DNA of 64,000 nucleotides. Source: Saccharospirillum alexandrii. GTDB taxonomy: Bacteria; Pseudomonadota; Gammaproteobacteria; Pseudomonadales; Natronospirillaceae. The stretch lies in the NCBI RefSeq assembly GCF_004000275.1, contig NZ_RCIP01000002.1, positions 868,283 to 932,282 of the forward strand, read 5' to 3'. Of this stretch, positions 17,933-27,220 are shown in pieces. Numbering within the stretch: position 1 is the first letter of the stretch; each line of letters begins with the position of its first letter. The notes beneath the pieces are model-generated. The model was not told the origin of the DNA. It saw only the letters and a list, made by a program, of their open reading frames with translations, and did no database searches. The translations under genes were made by a program, and so were the position numbers.

Positions 17933-19228
17933 ATGTTAAATAAGTTAATGTATAAATCCCGAAGACCTTCCTTGTGGCATACTATTTGCCTCGCTCTGTT
18001 AACCTATGTAATACTTGCTGTCGCTTTATGGCCTTCACCAGGTCAATCCGTAGTCGTTGAGATTCCAGCTAGGCTGGAATTTAAAAGCTCTGAACCTCTG
18101 CCGTCGGCAAAGAATGAATCTACAAGAGAAGTCACTATCGAAGTCCAACCAGGTGATTCACTCTCCAATGTTTTTGAGCGAGCTGGTGCGGGCGTTAGTA
18201 TTCTCTACCAGTTGTTGGCTGACGAAAGCATAAACACACTGCTTGAGCAAATATTTCCCGGGCAAACATTCAAATTCACCTACCAGTCTGAAAATACGCT
18301 GAACAATGTAACATTTAGTCAGTCAGATTTGTCCAGGTATCGTATAGACATCAACGAAGAAGGGTTTGGGATTGAGTCAATTGTCGAAGATCCCGAAGTT
18401 TATACCCGCTTTACCCAAGCGACCATAGACTCATCGTTCTATCTCGCCGGAACCAATGCTGGTCTCAGTGATGGCTTGATTATGGAACTCGCCACGCTGC
18501 TTGGCTGGGACATAGACTTTGCAAAGGACATTCGCGCTGGCGATCGTTTTTCGGTGATCTATGAGGAGCACTATTTGAACGGTAAGAAACTCAGGGACGG
18601 CCCCATTTTGGCGGTTCGCTTCCACACGCAAGGCCGGGAAGTGACGGCATTGCGCTACACCGACGCTAGCGGCAATACCGAATACTACTCGCCTGGCGGC
18701 AGTAGTGTTCAAAAAGCTTTTTTGCGAAACCCCATGAATGTATTCCGCGTTTCTTCACGCTTTGATCCCAATCGACGTCATCCAGTCTTGAACACCATTC
18801 GTGCCCACAAGGGTACAGACTATGCAGCTCCTCGCGGGACTCCGATTAAGGCCACGGGAGAAGGTAAGATTATCCATGCTGGTCGCAATGGAGGGTATGG
18901 TATTGCGGTAATCCTGCAGCATGGTAGTGGAATTCGTACGCTATATGCCCACATGAGCAGTCTCGCCGAGGGCTCCCGTTCAGGTAATCGAGTTAAGCAG
19001 GGCCAAATTATTGGCTATGTCGGCGCTACGGGCATGGTTACTGGCCCTCACTTACACTACGAGTTTCAAGTTAACGGTGTTCATCAAAATCCTCAGACAG
19101 TAGAGTTGCCGACAGCAAATCCGTTAAATGAAGATGAGCTGAGATCGTTCGAGATATTTGCTGCTAATTTGAACGGGCAGTTGGATGCTTTTGACATGGA
19201 CTATGTTGCGAGCGGATACGGAAAGTAG
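17933..19228 (+). CDS. M23-family peptidoglycan endopeptidase, membrane anchored
   Basis: The product is 431 residues from ATG 17933 (a longer start at 17864 exists; neither has a strong ribosome site). It has one N-terminal membrane segment (LWHTICLALLTYVILAVAL), a LysM/OapA-like region (VQPGDSLSNVFERAG), a linker domain, and a C-terminal LytM/M23 zinc peptidase. Zinc ligands are seen in HKGTDYAAPRGTP and GPHLHYEFQVNG, with YGIAVILQH and TLYAHMS between. The complete motif set argues for an active D,D-endopeptidase of the MepM type. Such genes are often chromosomal; why it travels as first cargo gene of a metal element is not clear. Confidence 0.88.
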   Translation: MLNKLMYKSRRPSLWHTICLALLTYVILAVALWPSPGQSVVVEIPARLEFKSSEPLPSAKNESTREVTIEVQPGDSLSNVFERAGAGVSILYQLLADESINTLLEQIFPGQTFKFTYQSENTLNNVTFSQSDLSRYRIDINEEGFGIESIVEDPEVYTRFTQATIDSSFYLAGTNAGLSDGLIMELATLLGWDIDFAKDIRAGDRFSVIYEEHYLNGKKLRDGPILAVRFHTQGREVTALRYTDASGNTEYYSPGGSSVQKAFLRNPMNVFRVSSRFDPNRRHPVLNTIRAHKGTDYAAPRGTPIKATGEGKIIHAGRNGGYGIAVILQHGSGIRTLYAHMSSLAEGSRSGNRVKQGQIIGYVGATGMVTGPHLHYEFQVNGVHQNPQTVELPTANPLNEDELRSFEIFAANLNGQLDAFDMDYVASGYGK

Positions 19229-19313
19229 AGTCGACCTAGTGAGTAGGATTGGCGACTCCAACCACGTATTTTTAGGTCGGGCAACGAAAACAAATTTACT
19301 AGGGGGCGCTAAA

Positions 19314-20258
19314 TTGACTGGACACAGTGACAATCACAGCCACAGCCACAGCCACAGCCACAACCATGGGACAGGCAAGGCATTGGTATTTGCCCTGCTA
19401 TTCACTACTGGCTTCGCGGCAGTCGAGGTGGTGGGTGGCTTGCTGGCTGATTCGCTAGCACTCCTTTCTGATGCTGGTCACATGTTAACGGATTCATTGT
19501 CGCTGGGGGTGGGTGCCTTCGCCGCATGGCTCGCGAATAAGCCTACTTCACGCAAACACTCATTTGGCTTGCAACGCGCGGAAGTACTTGGCGCACTATT
19601 CAACGTTGTATTCATGTTTGCCGTTGTTTTCTACATCGCTTATGAGGCCATCAACCGTTTTATCGATACGCCAGAGGTTAACGGCGGACTGGTCCTGGTT
19701 ATTGGAAGCCTTGGTTTTCTGGTAAATGTGATCGTTGCTTGGGTGTTAATGCGGGGCGAGCAGACAATGAATGTGCGCGGTGCACTGCTGCACGTTTTCG
19801 GTGACTTGTTAGGTTCAGTGGCGGCCATAGGCGCCGGTTTGACCATCTACTTGGGAGGGCCGGCTATGATTGACCCGCTTCTCTCATTGTTCGTTTGCTT
19901 TCTGATTCTTATATCGGCCAGTCGCTTGTTGCGTGAGGTGGTAAGGGTGTTGATGGAAGCGGTGCCGACTGGTATCAATTCTTCGGCGGTCGCAAATGCG
20001 ATAACGGAAGTTGAAGGAGTAAAAGCGATTCACGACATGCACATTTGGAGTTTGTCCTCAAACAGTCATGCGCTTGCAGCCCATATCGACTTGGATTCCA
20101 TGAAACAGTGGGAGAGCATTCTTCCACAGTTACAAACGTTACTCAGAGACCAGTTCAGCATTGCCCACAGTACCTTGCAACCGGAAGACGCCGCTGTTCG
20201 GGATGCATGTGATGCAGATCCTGATTGCGGTAGTCAGAGCTCGAAAAAAGTTGTCTAG
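19314..20258 (+). CDS. Cation diffusion facilitator, CzcD/ZitB type
   Basis: The start chosen is TTG at 19314: AGGGGG lies 7 nt upstream, and the protein then begins with the usual His-rich tail (HSDNHSHSHSHSHNH), giving 314 residues. Earlier ATGs fall inside the M23 gene. Six membrane segments follow, with the metal-site pairs HMLTD (segment 2) and HVFGD (segment 5), and a cytosolic C-terminal domain (IHDMHIWSLSSNSHALAAH). CDF proteins exchange Zn(II), Cd(II) or Co(II) for protons. It is followed by the copper chaperone gene. Confidence 0.92.
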   Translation: MTGHSDNHSHSHSHSHNHGTGKALVFALLFTTGFAAVEVVGGLLADSLALLSDAGHMLTDSLSLGVGAFAAWLANKPTSRKHSFGLQRAEVLGALFNVVFMFAVVFYIAYEAINRFIDTPEVNGGLVLVIGSLGFLVNVIVAWVLMRGEQTMNVRGALLHVFGDLLGSVAAIGAGLTIYLGGPAMIDPLLSLFVCFLILISASRLLREVVRVLMEAVPTGINSSAVANAITEVEGVKAIHDMHIWSLSSNSHALAAHIDLDSMKQWESILPQLQTLLRDQFSIAHSTLQPEDAAVRDACDADPDCGSQSSKKVV

Positions 20259-20366
20259 TTACAAACCTCGGCCTTATTGACCGTCCTGAGGAATTGACCT
20301 TCTTGACACTGTCTATTCTGCTGGGAGAGTATCGTGTGTTTAAATTCTATTAGTGAGGGCGAAGCC

Positions 20367-20858
20367 ATGCCTAAGATCTCAGGACTGAGCAAGAGGTATA
20401 TTCATGTCTTGATATGGTCCATTGTTTTTGTGTGGGGGATGCCTGCGTGGGCGCACGACTACAGCACAGGAAGTCTAAGAATTATTCACCCTTGGTCGAA
20501 TGCCAGCCCACCTGGAGCGCCAGGAGTAGGTTACATGGTCATTTTGAATGAAGGCAGTCAGCCGGATAAGCTAGTATCAGTGAGTGCCGACTTCGCCCAA
20601 GTGTCAGCCCACAAGACAACAGTTAAAGATGGCATGGTCCAAATGACTCCTATGACTGATGGTGTTGAAATCCCCGCTAACGCGAGCGTTAGCTTCGAAC
20701 CAGGGGGGCTGCACCTGATGTTGATGAATCTCTCCACTCCGCTTCGATCCGGCGAAGAGCGTCCAATCACGCTGGAATTTGAGAAGGCGGGATCAATATC
20801 AGTCAATTTCAAAGTCATGGGTATGGGCGATGGAGAGGCCATGGATCATGGTAATTGA
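20367..20858 (+). CDS. Periplasmic copper chaperone PCu(A)C
   Basis: The ATG at 20367 (GAGGG upstream) gives a 163-residue protein with a signal peptide ending near GMPAWA. The PCuAC copper site is seen as H-x10-M (HKTTVKDGMVQM) followed 22 residues later by HLM (PGGLHLMLM). This family binds Cu(I) and delivers it to the CuA or CuB site of cytochrome oxidase or to SCO proteins. It is co-directional with CtaG and SCO genes, all cytochrome-oxidase copper-loading factors. Confidence 0.92.
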   Translation: MPKISGLSKRYIHVLIWSIVFVWGMPAWAHDYSTGSLRIIHPWSNASPPGAPGVGYMVILNEGSQPDKLVSVSADFAQVSAHKTTVKDGMVQMTPMTDGVEIPANASVSFEPGGLHLMLMNLSTPLRSGEERPITLEFEKAGSISVNFKVMGMGDGEAMDHGN

Positions 20859-20903
20859 CCAATTCTCACCCACTCTGTCAATCACCGCCAACGAGGGTTT
20901 CCC

Positions 20904-21743
20904 GTGCCAGAGTATTTAATGTACCTCCTGCCGTATGAGTTCTCCTGGCTCGCGGTTGTATTCTTTGGCGGGACTGGCTTGTTGTTTGTTCGCGGCCAGC
21001 GAGTGTTGGCGCAGGCTGGAACGCCATTGCCAGGTTGGCGGATTGCGCTGTTTTGGCTTGGGTTCGTATTGGCCTATTCAGTCATGCATACGCAATTTGA
21101 CTATTTTGCTCAGTTCATGTTCTTTATTCATCGCATTCAGCATTTGGTGCTGCATCACTTGGCGGCCATACTTTTGATGGCATCGAACCCTTGGAAGGTA
21201 TTATCTGCCGGTTTTCCCGAGGGAAGAACGAAGCATATTGTCGCACGGGCACTTAGCTCTCGTGTGATTCAGATCCCTTATCGTATCATTCAGTTCCCAC
21301 CACTGGCAGGATTCATTTTTGTAGGCCTGATTTTTTTCTGGCTGATGCCCGAGGTCCATTTTAAAGCGATGCTGAGTCAACCCCTGTACTTGGTCATGAA
21401 TTGGTCGATGTTCCTGGATGGAATCCTGTTCTGGTGGTTAATTTTAGATCCTAGGTCACCGGTCAGGGCCAAGACTCTCAGCTTCGGAAAACGTATCATA
21501 GTGATTTGGTTTGTGACGGTGCCCCAACTGGGGCTTGGTGCCTATATTGTTACGAGCCCGGCAAATCTTTACGATATTTACGATCTCTGCGGTCGGGCTT
21601 GGCCCATCGCGCCTCATGATGATCAGGTACTGGGAGGAGTTCTTACCTGGATTCCACCCGGCATGATGGGTGTATTGGTTATGGTGGTGTTGCTCAGGCG
21701 GATGTTACATCAATCCGAGCAAACTAAAGTGCGACCCGCATAG
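20904..21743 (+). CDS. CtaG (caa3-type) membrane protein, cytochrome oxidase assembly/copper
   Basis: This 279-residue protein has about seven membrane segments and many His in membrane-proximal positions (HTQFDYFAQFMFFIHRIQHL, VLHHLAAILL). That pattern defines the CtaG_caa3 family, unrelated to Cox11-type CtaG. The family is linked to copper delivery for caa3 oxidase assembly and to copper import. It lies between the PCuAC and SCO genes, reinforcing that role. Confidence 0.85.
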   Translation: MPEYLMYLLPYEFSWLAVVFFGGTGLLFVRGQRVLAQAGTPLPGWRIALFWLGFVLAYSVMHTQFDYFAQFMFFIHRIQHLVLHHLAAILLMASNPWKVLSAGFPEGRTKHIVARALSSRVIQIPYRIIQFPPLAGFIFVGLIFFWLMPEVHFKAMLSQPLYLVMNWSMFLDGILFWWLILDPRSPVRAKTLSFGKRIIVIWFVTVPQLGLGAYIVTSPANLYDIYDLCGRAWPIAPHDDQVLGGVLTWIPPGMMGVLVMVVLLRRMLHQSEQTKVRPA

Positions 21744-21770
21744 ACATTATAGAAAAGTAGGGAGTATACG

Positions 21771-22364
21771 GTGATAAGAGTTATTTCATGGGTAGCGCCA
21801 ATACTACTGGCCTTGATGGTTGCATCCTGCAGCAACAATGATGTCGCTTGGAAAGGGTCCGACATAAGAGGAGTTATGCCGGATCTATCGTTCGAGTTGA
21901 TATCGGAGTCAGGCCTGGACGTCAATCAGGAGACTTTTCTCGGCAAGGCTACGCTAATGTTTTTCGGCTTTACAAATTGCCCCGACATATGTCCCGGAAC
22001 ATTGCAAGGGCTGGCAAGCGCCATTGAGGCGTTGCCAGAGGAGCGCCAAGATGAGGTTCAGGTCTTGTTTGTAAGCGTTGATCCAAGCCGCGACACACCG
22101 GATAGACTTAAAGCCTACACCGACTTTTTCGGCCCTCAGGTTACCGGCTTGACAGGTACCGATGACCAGCTTTCCGCCTTGGTCAAGCGGATGAGGGCTA
22201 CCTACGGCTATGGTGAAGCCGATGAAAATGGTAATTACGCCGTATCCCACAGCTCGGCGATTTACGGCTTCAATGCTGACGGTGAAGCTCAAGTTCTTCT
22301 TAGGGGAAACCAGCCGATTTCTGATCTGACTCATGATATTCAACTGTTACTACAGGCTTCTTAA
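21771..22364 (+). CDS. SCO1/SenC-family copper chaperone lipoprotein
   Basis: The GTG at 21771 is preceded by GGGAG. The 197-residue product has a lipoprotein signal with lipobox VASC (about residues 17-20). Its thioredoxin fold carries the copper motif CPDIC (in FTNCPDICPGT) and the third ligand His in AVSHSSAIY. SCO proteins deliver copper to CuA or act as thiol reductants for its Cys ligands. It follows the CtaG gene closely, and DsbB/DsbA genes come next. Confidence 0.92.
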   Translation: MIRVISWVAPILLALMVASCSNNDVAWKGSDIRGVMPDLSFELISESGLDVNQETFLGKATLMFFGFTNCPDICPGTLQGLASAIEALPEERQDEVQVLFVSVDPSRDTPDRLKAYTDFFGPQVTGLTGTDDQLSALVKRMRATYGYGEADENGNYAVSHSSAIYGFNADGEAQVLLRGNQPISDLTHDIQLLLQAS

Positions 22365-22486
22365 AGAGGCATGGCACCATGCAGGTAAAATTGGTACCGA
22401 CCTTGTAATCGTCGCTTTCGTACCGGTACCAGTTGGTGCATTTCAATCCTGAACACTTAAGACATCTATCATGAGATGCATACCCA

Positions 22487-22921
22487 ATGATGAACGATAG
22501 TGATGTAAGTGGATGGTGGCTACTTCTCGCGGCCTGGCTCCTGGCGGCGATCGCTTCAATTTCGGCCATCTATATCGGTGAAGTTCTGGGTCAGTCTCCT
22601 TGTGTACTTTGCTGGTTCCAGCGGACCTCTATGTTCCCGCTGGCTGTAGTGTTGGCGGTAGCTTGCTTTAATTCAGATTTGACTGTGTGGCGATATGCAC
22701 TTCCTCTTGCAGTCATTGGAGCCCTGTTTGCTTTGTCACACTCACTGCTTTATGCCGGAGTCATCCCTCAATCCATTCAGCCCTGTAGTGCTACAGGTCC
22801 ATCCTGTTCGGGTGCCGGAATGACAATTTTAGGCGGGTTGCCACTTCCATACCTGGCGTTCGCTATCTTCACAGCCATAATAATTTTGCTTTTGTTAATC
22901 CGTAGGAGAATGCTCCCATGA
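22487..22921 (+). CDS. DsbB/BdbC-family disulfide-forming membrane protein
   Basis: This 144-residue protein has four membrane segments. It carries the quinone-side CxxC as SPCVLCWFQR (about residues 38-47) and a second periplasmic Cys pair (QPCSATGPSC, about 98-107). It would oxidise the adjacent DsbA-like protein and pass electrons to quinone. Its stop overlaps the next start by four bases, so the pair is co-translated. Confidence 0.92.
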   Translation: MMNDSDVSGWWLLLAAWLLAAIASISAIYIGEVLGQSPCVLCWFQRTSMFPLAVVLAVACFNSDLTVWRYALPLAVIGALFALSHSLLYAGVIPQSIQPCSATGPSCSGAGMTILGGLPLPYLAFAIFTAIIILLLLIRRRMLP

Positions 22922-23586
22922 ACCGTCGTGCTATCGTCGTCGCAATAGGTATGGTAATGATTGTAGCTTTCGGAGCTACAGTCTTTTTCAAACGGCAATC
23001 TCAACAATCCGCAGCAACTGCTGAAAAACCTGTAGCCTCAGCGCTAGCAGTTGAAAATGAACAGGATCTGGTGCGGTTTCATTCGCCTACTTTTGGGCCT
23101 GCCGACGCACCTGTAACAATTGTTGAATTTTTCGACCCTTCCTGTGAGGCGTGTCGGGCTTTCTACCCAATTGTTAAGCAGATACTGTCGGAATACCCAG
23201 ATCAGGTGCGGTTGGTCTTGCGATATACTCTTTTTCACCAAGGCTCTGAAGAAGTCTCACGCATTTTAGAAGCAGCTCGCATTCAAAACGTCTATCAACC
23301 AGTGCTTGAAGCAGTGCTGGAGGCACAGCCTGCCTGGCATGATGCCCCTCAAGTTACAAAAGCTTGGGAGGCTGCGGAAGCATCTGGTCTGGACATAGCC
23401 AGAGCTCGCGAAGACATGCAATCTGCACGAATAGATGCCATCCTTGAGCAAGACATGCTGGACGTAAGAGCCTTTGGGGTACAAGGTACACCTACTTTCT
23501 TCGTGAATGGCCGTCAACTGACCGAATTTGGTTCTGAGCCATTACTCCGTCTCGTACAGAAGCATCTCCCCGACAGACAGAACTAA
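22918..23586 (+). CDS. DsbA/BdbD-type thiol oxidase
   Basis: This 222-residue protein has an N-terminal membrane anchor or signal (RAIVVAIGMVMIVAFGATVFF). Its DSBA-type thioredoxin fold has active site FDPSCEACRAFYP (CEAC) and the cis-proline segment VQGTPTFFVNG. It forms disulfides in periplasmic proteins and pairs with the upstream DsbB. In this setting it may oxidise Cys-containing copper-handling proteins. Confidence 0.92.
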   Translation: MNRRAIVVAIGMVMIVAFGATVFFKRQSQQSAATAEKPVASALAVENEQDLVRFHSPTFGPADAPVTIVEFFDPSCEACRAFYPIVKQILSEYPDQVRLVLRYTLFHQGSEEVSRILEAARIQNVYQPVLEAVLEAQPAWHDAPQVTKAWEAAEASGLDIARAREDMQSARIDAILEQDMLDVRAFGVQGTPTFFVNGRQLTEFGSEPLLRLVQKHLPDRQN

Positions 23587-23754
23587 TGTGTGGAAGCTTG
23601 AAGCGGTGAACCTCCTCCTGACAACGGAGAGATTAGAGATTGCGGAAACGTTGTTCCGTAACATTTGGGGTCGCTTACTTGGCAGCCTGGTTTAAGATTT
23701 GGATAGGCAGAACACTGTGATAGCGTTGCTGGCCAAAGAAAGGGAGCTAAATTT

Positions 23755-24105
23755 ATGAATAGTGAACTAAAAAAATACTATAGAGATGAGCTGTCAGCGG
23801 CCGCCAATTTCGAAGCATTGTGTGATTACAGTACAGCCTTCAAGCATCTCGAACGGGCGCATATCCTGAGCCAGAGGTTCACCTTAGCACATGCCGCCAC
23901 TCACTTAAGGATGCTGAGGCTTGGTTGGCGAACGCGCGATATCCGTGAGACAGTGGGGCAAATAACCCGAACTGTTGCTGCTTTGTTGTTTTCCAAAATC
24001 TGGGTTCCAGTCGGCAATACGGGCCGGGCAAATGTAAGTGCACTTAAACCGATGCCCATTCCGGAAGACTTGGCTGATGTGCTGAAGAAAGCAAATAGCA
24101 GATGA
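23755..24105 (+). CDS. DUF3703-family protein
   Basis: This 116-residue soluble protein is helical with no membrane segment. The words YYRDELSAAANFEA, AFKHLERAHILSQRFTLAH and PVGNTGRANVSALKPMPIPED fit DUF3703, a family of unknown function often placed near CDF transporters and MerR-type regulators. A ribosome site (AGGGAG) precedes the ATG. The conserved His residues (HLERAH, LAHAATH) could bind metal, but this is untested. Confidence 0.75.
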   Translation: MNSELKKYYRDELSAAANFEALCDYSTAFKHLERAHILSQRFTLAHAATHLRMLRLGWRTRDIRETVGQITRTVAALLFSKIWVPVGNTGRANVSALKPMPIPEDLADVLKKANSR

Positions 24106-24683
24106 ACTAAACTTGAAATACATTGTCTAACATCGCTTTACATTTTTGACGGAGTAGTGTTTCCAGAATTTCCTGTTAGTCTATTTCACTGATAAAGTGA
24201 CACCAGCCATTATATAGAATATATGCTAGGGGCAATGACTGTTATCCTCTTGGAATAGCTTCAAAAATAGCTCTCATCTGGAATGCAGTTCAGTATTTGA
24301 CTAGATTGCCGAAGCCATTATTAGAAGAAGAATTTCTAGTGAGCGCGTAAACCAATTTCTGGGCTTACCGTTTTCCAGGCGAAGGCTTTAATCCATAAAA
24401 GAGAATCACAAAAAAGACCGTGGGTAGCAATCTCTCCTAATTCTTTGTTAGTCAGGAATTGATAGGCATGTGCTCAATAGATTCATGCGCTCAGAATTGA
24501 TACACAACATTCTGCTCGAAGTGCTTTCCCGAGCGAGTAGAATGAATTCGGGGGCAATTGCGATGTCAGTAGAGTTTTCAGTCAGCCTATTCCAGTCTCA
24601 CCAATTGTGACCAAGGTAGTCCAAAACATGATAGCAGGATACTCGGTTAATCAGTTCTTCGTGGTGCCGTCGAGGACAAAATC
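24106..24683. other. Intergenic stretch, no feature recognised
   Basis: This AT-rich stretch is broken in all frames. No IS remnant, RNA or terminator was recognised by eye. It separates the plus-strand cytochrome/copper genes from minus-strand genes. Confidence 0.4.
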
Positions 24684-24890
24684 TCAGATGATGTCCTCCA
24701 CTTTGTAACGGTTCTCACAGATCATATTGGCCAGTGCAACTGAGGCCACGGCTGCAATTCGAATGAAGTCTAACGCTGGAGCCTTTACTATTCGCTCAAG
24801 GGGGACTCGGTGCTCCTCACACACCCACGGTATAAAAGTGGGGAATCCATAACAGACTGCCCGTTTGTCAATAATTGTTAAATTAGCCAC
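24684..24890 (-). CDS. Small hypothetical protein
   Basis: A GTG-initiated 68-residue frame (MANLTIIDKRAVCYGFPTF) ends KVEDII. The composition is protein-like, with an Ala/Val-rich hydrophobic patch (IAAVASVALANMI). There is no ribosome-binding site, and an in-frame stop lies three codons before the GTG, so it may be a remnant. It follows the CDF gene at 24977 on the same strand. No family recognised. Confidence 0.3.
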   Translation of the reverse strand: MANLTIIDKRAVCYGFPTFIPWVCEEHRVPLERIVKAPALDFIRIAAVASVALANMICENRYKVEDII

Positions 24891-24976
24891 TTGGCAGATT
24901 TAGTTGTCATTTGCAGTAGCCCGAATATGGTCGATAACACGTACAATGAGTGACCTTCGCCAGTAATGGGTATTAA

Positions 24977-25873
24977 TTAACCCTTCAGTGCCAGGATACG
25001 CCTGGCTCCGTTGAGTACGACGAGACCTGCGATGGTACCGATTATCAGATCCGGGTAGTTGGAGCCGGTCAACGCGACCAGAGCTCCGGCGGTGATCACC
25101 CCTAAATTGATCACCACGTCGTTGGCCGAGAATATCCAACTCGCCTTCATATGTGCCCCACCTTCACGATGTTTGAATATAAGCAACAGACAACTGGTAT
25201 TGGCAATTAATGCGACAAGTGCGATAAGCATCATAACCAGTGATTCAGGATCACTGCCGTATAAAAAACGTCTCACCACCTCTGCGAGTACGCCTACAGC
25301 TAGTATCAATTGGAGTACGCCTGCAAGATGCGCGGCACGTGCCTGCAGAGTAACACTACGCCCAACTGCATAAAGGGCAAGCCCGTACACTGCTGCATCG
25401 GCAAAATTGTCCAGGGACTCTCCAATCAAACCTGCAGACTGGGCGGCTAGACCGGCACTCATCTCCACGATGAACAGAAGTGCATTGATACCAAGCAACC
25501 AGCGCAGGGTGCCGGACTCTTGGGTGGCAGAGGTTGCCGAGGATACGGTAGCTTTGACTGTTTCCGGGTCGGCGGCTGAGGTATTCTTCAGAGAGGCTCC
25601 CAACCCCAAGGAAGTTAACTTCGCAGTGATAGTGGCAGCCTTTCCATCGTGCACGACCTCCAGCTGGCGATTCGACAAGTCGAAGGCCAACGCCTGAACC
25701 TCTTCAAAGCCGTTCAAGGCGAGGCGGATCATTCGTTCCTCTGATGGGCAGTCCATCTTTGGAACGGTATAGACACTGACCCACTTCCCCGAGGCTTGGG
25801 AAGGGTCATTCTTATCGGATTCTGCTCGGAGTGGCTCATCGTTGCCACAGTGGTCATTACAGGGCTTGCTCAT
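24977..25873 (-). CDS. Cation diffusion facilitator with N-terminal metal-binding domain
   Basis: This 298-residue protein has an N-terminal region of about 95 residues with an HMA-like motif (VPKMDCPSEERMIRLAL) and a Cys/His-containing tail (NDHCGND). Six membrane segments follow with metal-site words DNFADA and SANDVVI; the usual C-terminal cytosolic domain is nearly absent, so the chain ends at RRILALKG. It is divergent from a CadR-type regulator across a 19-bp-spacer promoter, which argues for Cd/Zn/Pb-inducible export. Confidence 0.88.
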   Translation of the reverse strand: MSKPCNDHCGNDEPLRAESDKNDPSQASGKWVSVYTVPKMDCPSEERMIRLALNGFEEVQALAFDLSNRQLEVVHDGKAATITAKLTSLGLGASLKNTSAADPETVKATVSSATSATQESGTLRWLLGINALLFIVEMSAGLAAQSAGLIGESLDNFADAAVYGLALYAVGRSVTLQARAAHLAGVLQLILAVGVLAEVVRRFLYGSDPESLVMMLIALVALIANTSCLLLIFKHREGGAHMKASWIFSANDVVINLGVITAGALVALTGSNYPDLIIGTIAGLVVLNGARRILALKG

Positions 25874-25906
25874 AATAGTGTTCTATTCGTTAGATATGAT
25901 GCTACC

Positions 25907-25937
25907 ATTAGAAACCATATAGTAACTATAAGGTCAA
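25907..25937 (-). promoter_or_regulatory. MerR-family promoter for the CDF gene
   Basis: On the minus strand, -35 TTGACC (25937-25932) and -10 TCTAAT (25912-25907) are separated by 19 bp. The spacer holds the dyad ATAGT-T-ACTAT. The layout and sequence resemble CadR/PbrR-controlled promoters. The divergent regulator starts 32 bp from the -35. Confidence 0.88.
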
Positions 25938-25969
25938 TAGGGTTGAGAGACTTTTGAAGGGGGATCCTG

Positions 25970-26377
25970 ATGCGAATTGGTCAGCTGGCAAAATCTATAG
26001 GGGTTGATACACAGACAATCCGCTACTATGAACACCAAGGCTTGCTACCGTCGCCTGATCGGCAGGAAAACGGATATCGTGTGTATACAGACAAGCATGC
26101 CCAGCAATTGGCCTTCATACGTAGCTGCAGAATGCTGGACTTGTCACTAGCAGAGATCTCCGAACTTCAGAGCTATCAAGATGACCCTCATCAACCGTGT
26201 ACCGCTGTAAATGATTTGCTAGATGTTCACATATGTCAGGTAAGGTCACAGATAACTGCGCTACAAGCACTTGAGAAGCAGCTCGTCTCACTGAGGGCGA
26301 ACTGCAATAGCGACCGAGAAGTTGAGGCGTGTGGAGTTCTTGCTGGAATTAGCGAGGGAAGCGTGCATCAGCGCTGA
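25970..26377 (+). CDS. cadR: Cd(II)/Pb(II)-responsive MerR-family regulator
   Basis: This 135-residue protein has the N-terminal winged helix-turn-helix MRIGQLAKSIGVDTQTIRYYE. The metal-site Cys are at residues 77, 112 and 121, the CadR/PbrR pattern (Cys77, Cys112, with the third usually near 119). PbrR/CadR proteins also end with a CG.L.GI motif, seen here as CGVLAGI. It would activate the divergent CDF gene. An extra Cys89 is present. Confidence 0.88.
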   Translation: MRIGQLAKSIGVDTQTIRYYEHQGLLPSPDRQENGYRVYTDKHAQQLAFIRSCRMLDLSLAEISELQSYQDDPHQPCTAVNDLLDVHICQVRSQITALQALEKQLVSLRANCNSDREVEACGVLAGISEGSVHQR

Positions 26378-26635
26378 TGTTTGAAGCATCAACGAGAACA
26401 CATATTAGGGTTCTATCTTGCCTCGTTTAACGTATACCTAGTCAAACTGAATAGGAGCCAATAAATACTATGCACGGTCTCGACATAATCCCAATTTTTT
26501 TGGCGTCAACGTTTGTAGCTTCGATAGTTGATTGTCATGCCAAATTGATGTTTTTCTCAGTGTGGTGAATAGCCTTTCCTTAAACACGATTCAATACTCG
26601 CATGGGATACGATAGGTCTGGAGGATAGAGTCAAA

Positions 26636-27193
26636 TTAAAACTGCCTGCCATCGGAGTACCGATTGGCCAGGGGACGAAACTTTTCCTGCCAAACGCTTT
26701 CATTGACAACGCCGACATGGCGAAGGCGAACTATACCATCTTGGTCGATAAGAAATGTCTCAGGTGCTCCATAGACACCAAGGTCCAGGCCCAGACTTCC
26801 ATGCTGGTCAAAAATAGTGGCCTGATAAGGGTTCCCCAAGTCTTGCAACCACTTTTTTGCAGCACTCAGATCGTCTTTGTAATCCAGTCCAATTATCCGA
26901 ACACCGCGGTCCGCCAGCGCCATTAAATACGAATGCTCATCCAGACAGGCGGGGCACCAGGTACCCCATACATTGAGTAAGCTAATCTGACCTTTAAAAA
27001 TGTCTTGGTTCAAATATTCTCCAGGTTGTTCAAGCCAGGGAAGCTCAAAGTTCGGTACAGGCTTTCCAACTAGAGCTGAGGGTCTTTCTTGGTTGTCCAA
27101 CGAAAAGCTGTTCCAAAACAGAATAGCCAAGCCTAGAATTACCACAAGAGGAAGAAAAAACACAACTTTTCTCATTGCTTTCATGCTCTCCAT
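26636..27193 (-). CDS. CcmG/DsbE-type thioredoxin-like protein
   Basis: This 185-residue protein has an N-terminal membrane anchor (VVFFLPLVVILGLAILFW). Its thioredoxin fold has active site WGTWCPACLDEH and the CcmG-type insert with the cis-proline word VYGAPETFLID. CcmG reduces the haem-binding Cys of apocytochrome c. It is downstream of a ccdA gene on the same strand, which supplies electrons to CcmG-like proteins. Starts at 27193, 27184 or 27175 are possible. Confidence 0.9.
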   Translation of the reverse strand: MESMKAMRKVVFFLPLVVILGLAILFWNSFSLDNQERPSALVGKPVPNFELPWLEQPGEYLNQDIFKGQISLLNVWGTWCPACLDEHSYLMALADRGVRIIGLDYKDDLSAAKKWLQDLGNPYQATIFDQHGSLGLDLGVYGAPETFLIDQDGIVRLRHVGVVNESVWQEKFRPLANRYSDGRQF

Positions 27194-27220
27194 TGCCTGC
27201 TTAATGACAGGCGTACGTGT

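Noticed and set aside
19185-19313. N-terminal extension of the CDF protein from an ATG at 19185
   Set aside because: Overlaps the M23 gene and lacks a ribosome site; TTG 19314 has AGGGGG and gives the usual His-rich start.
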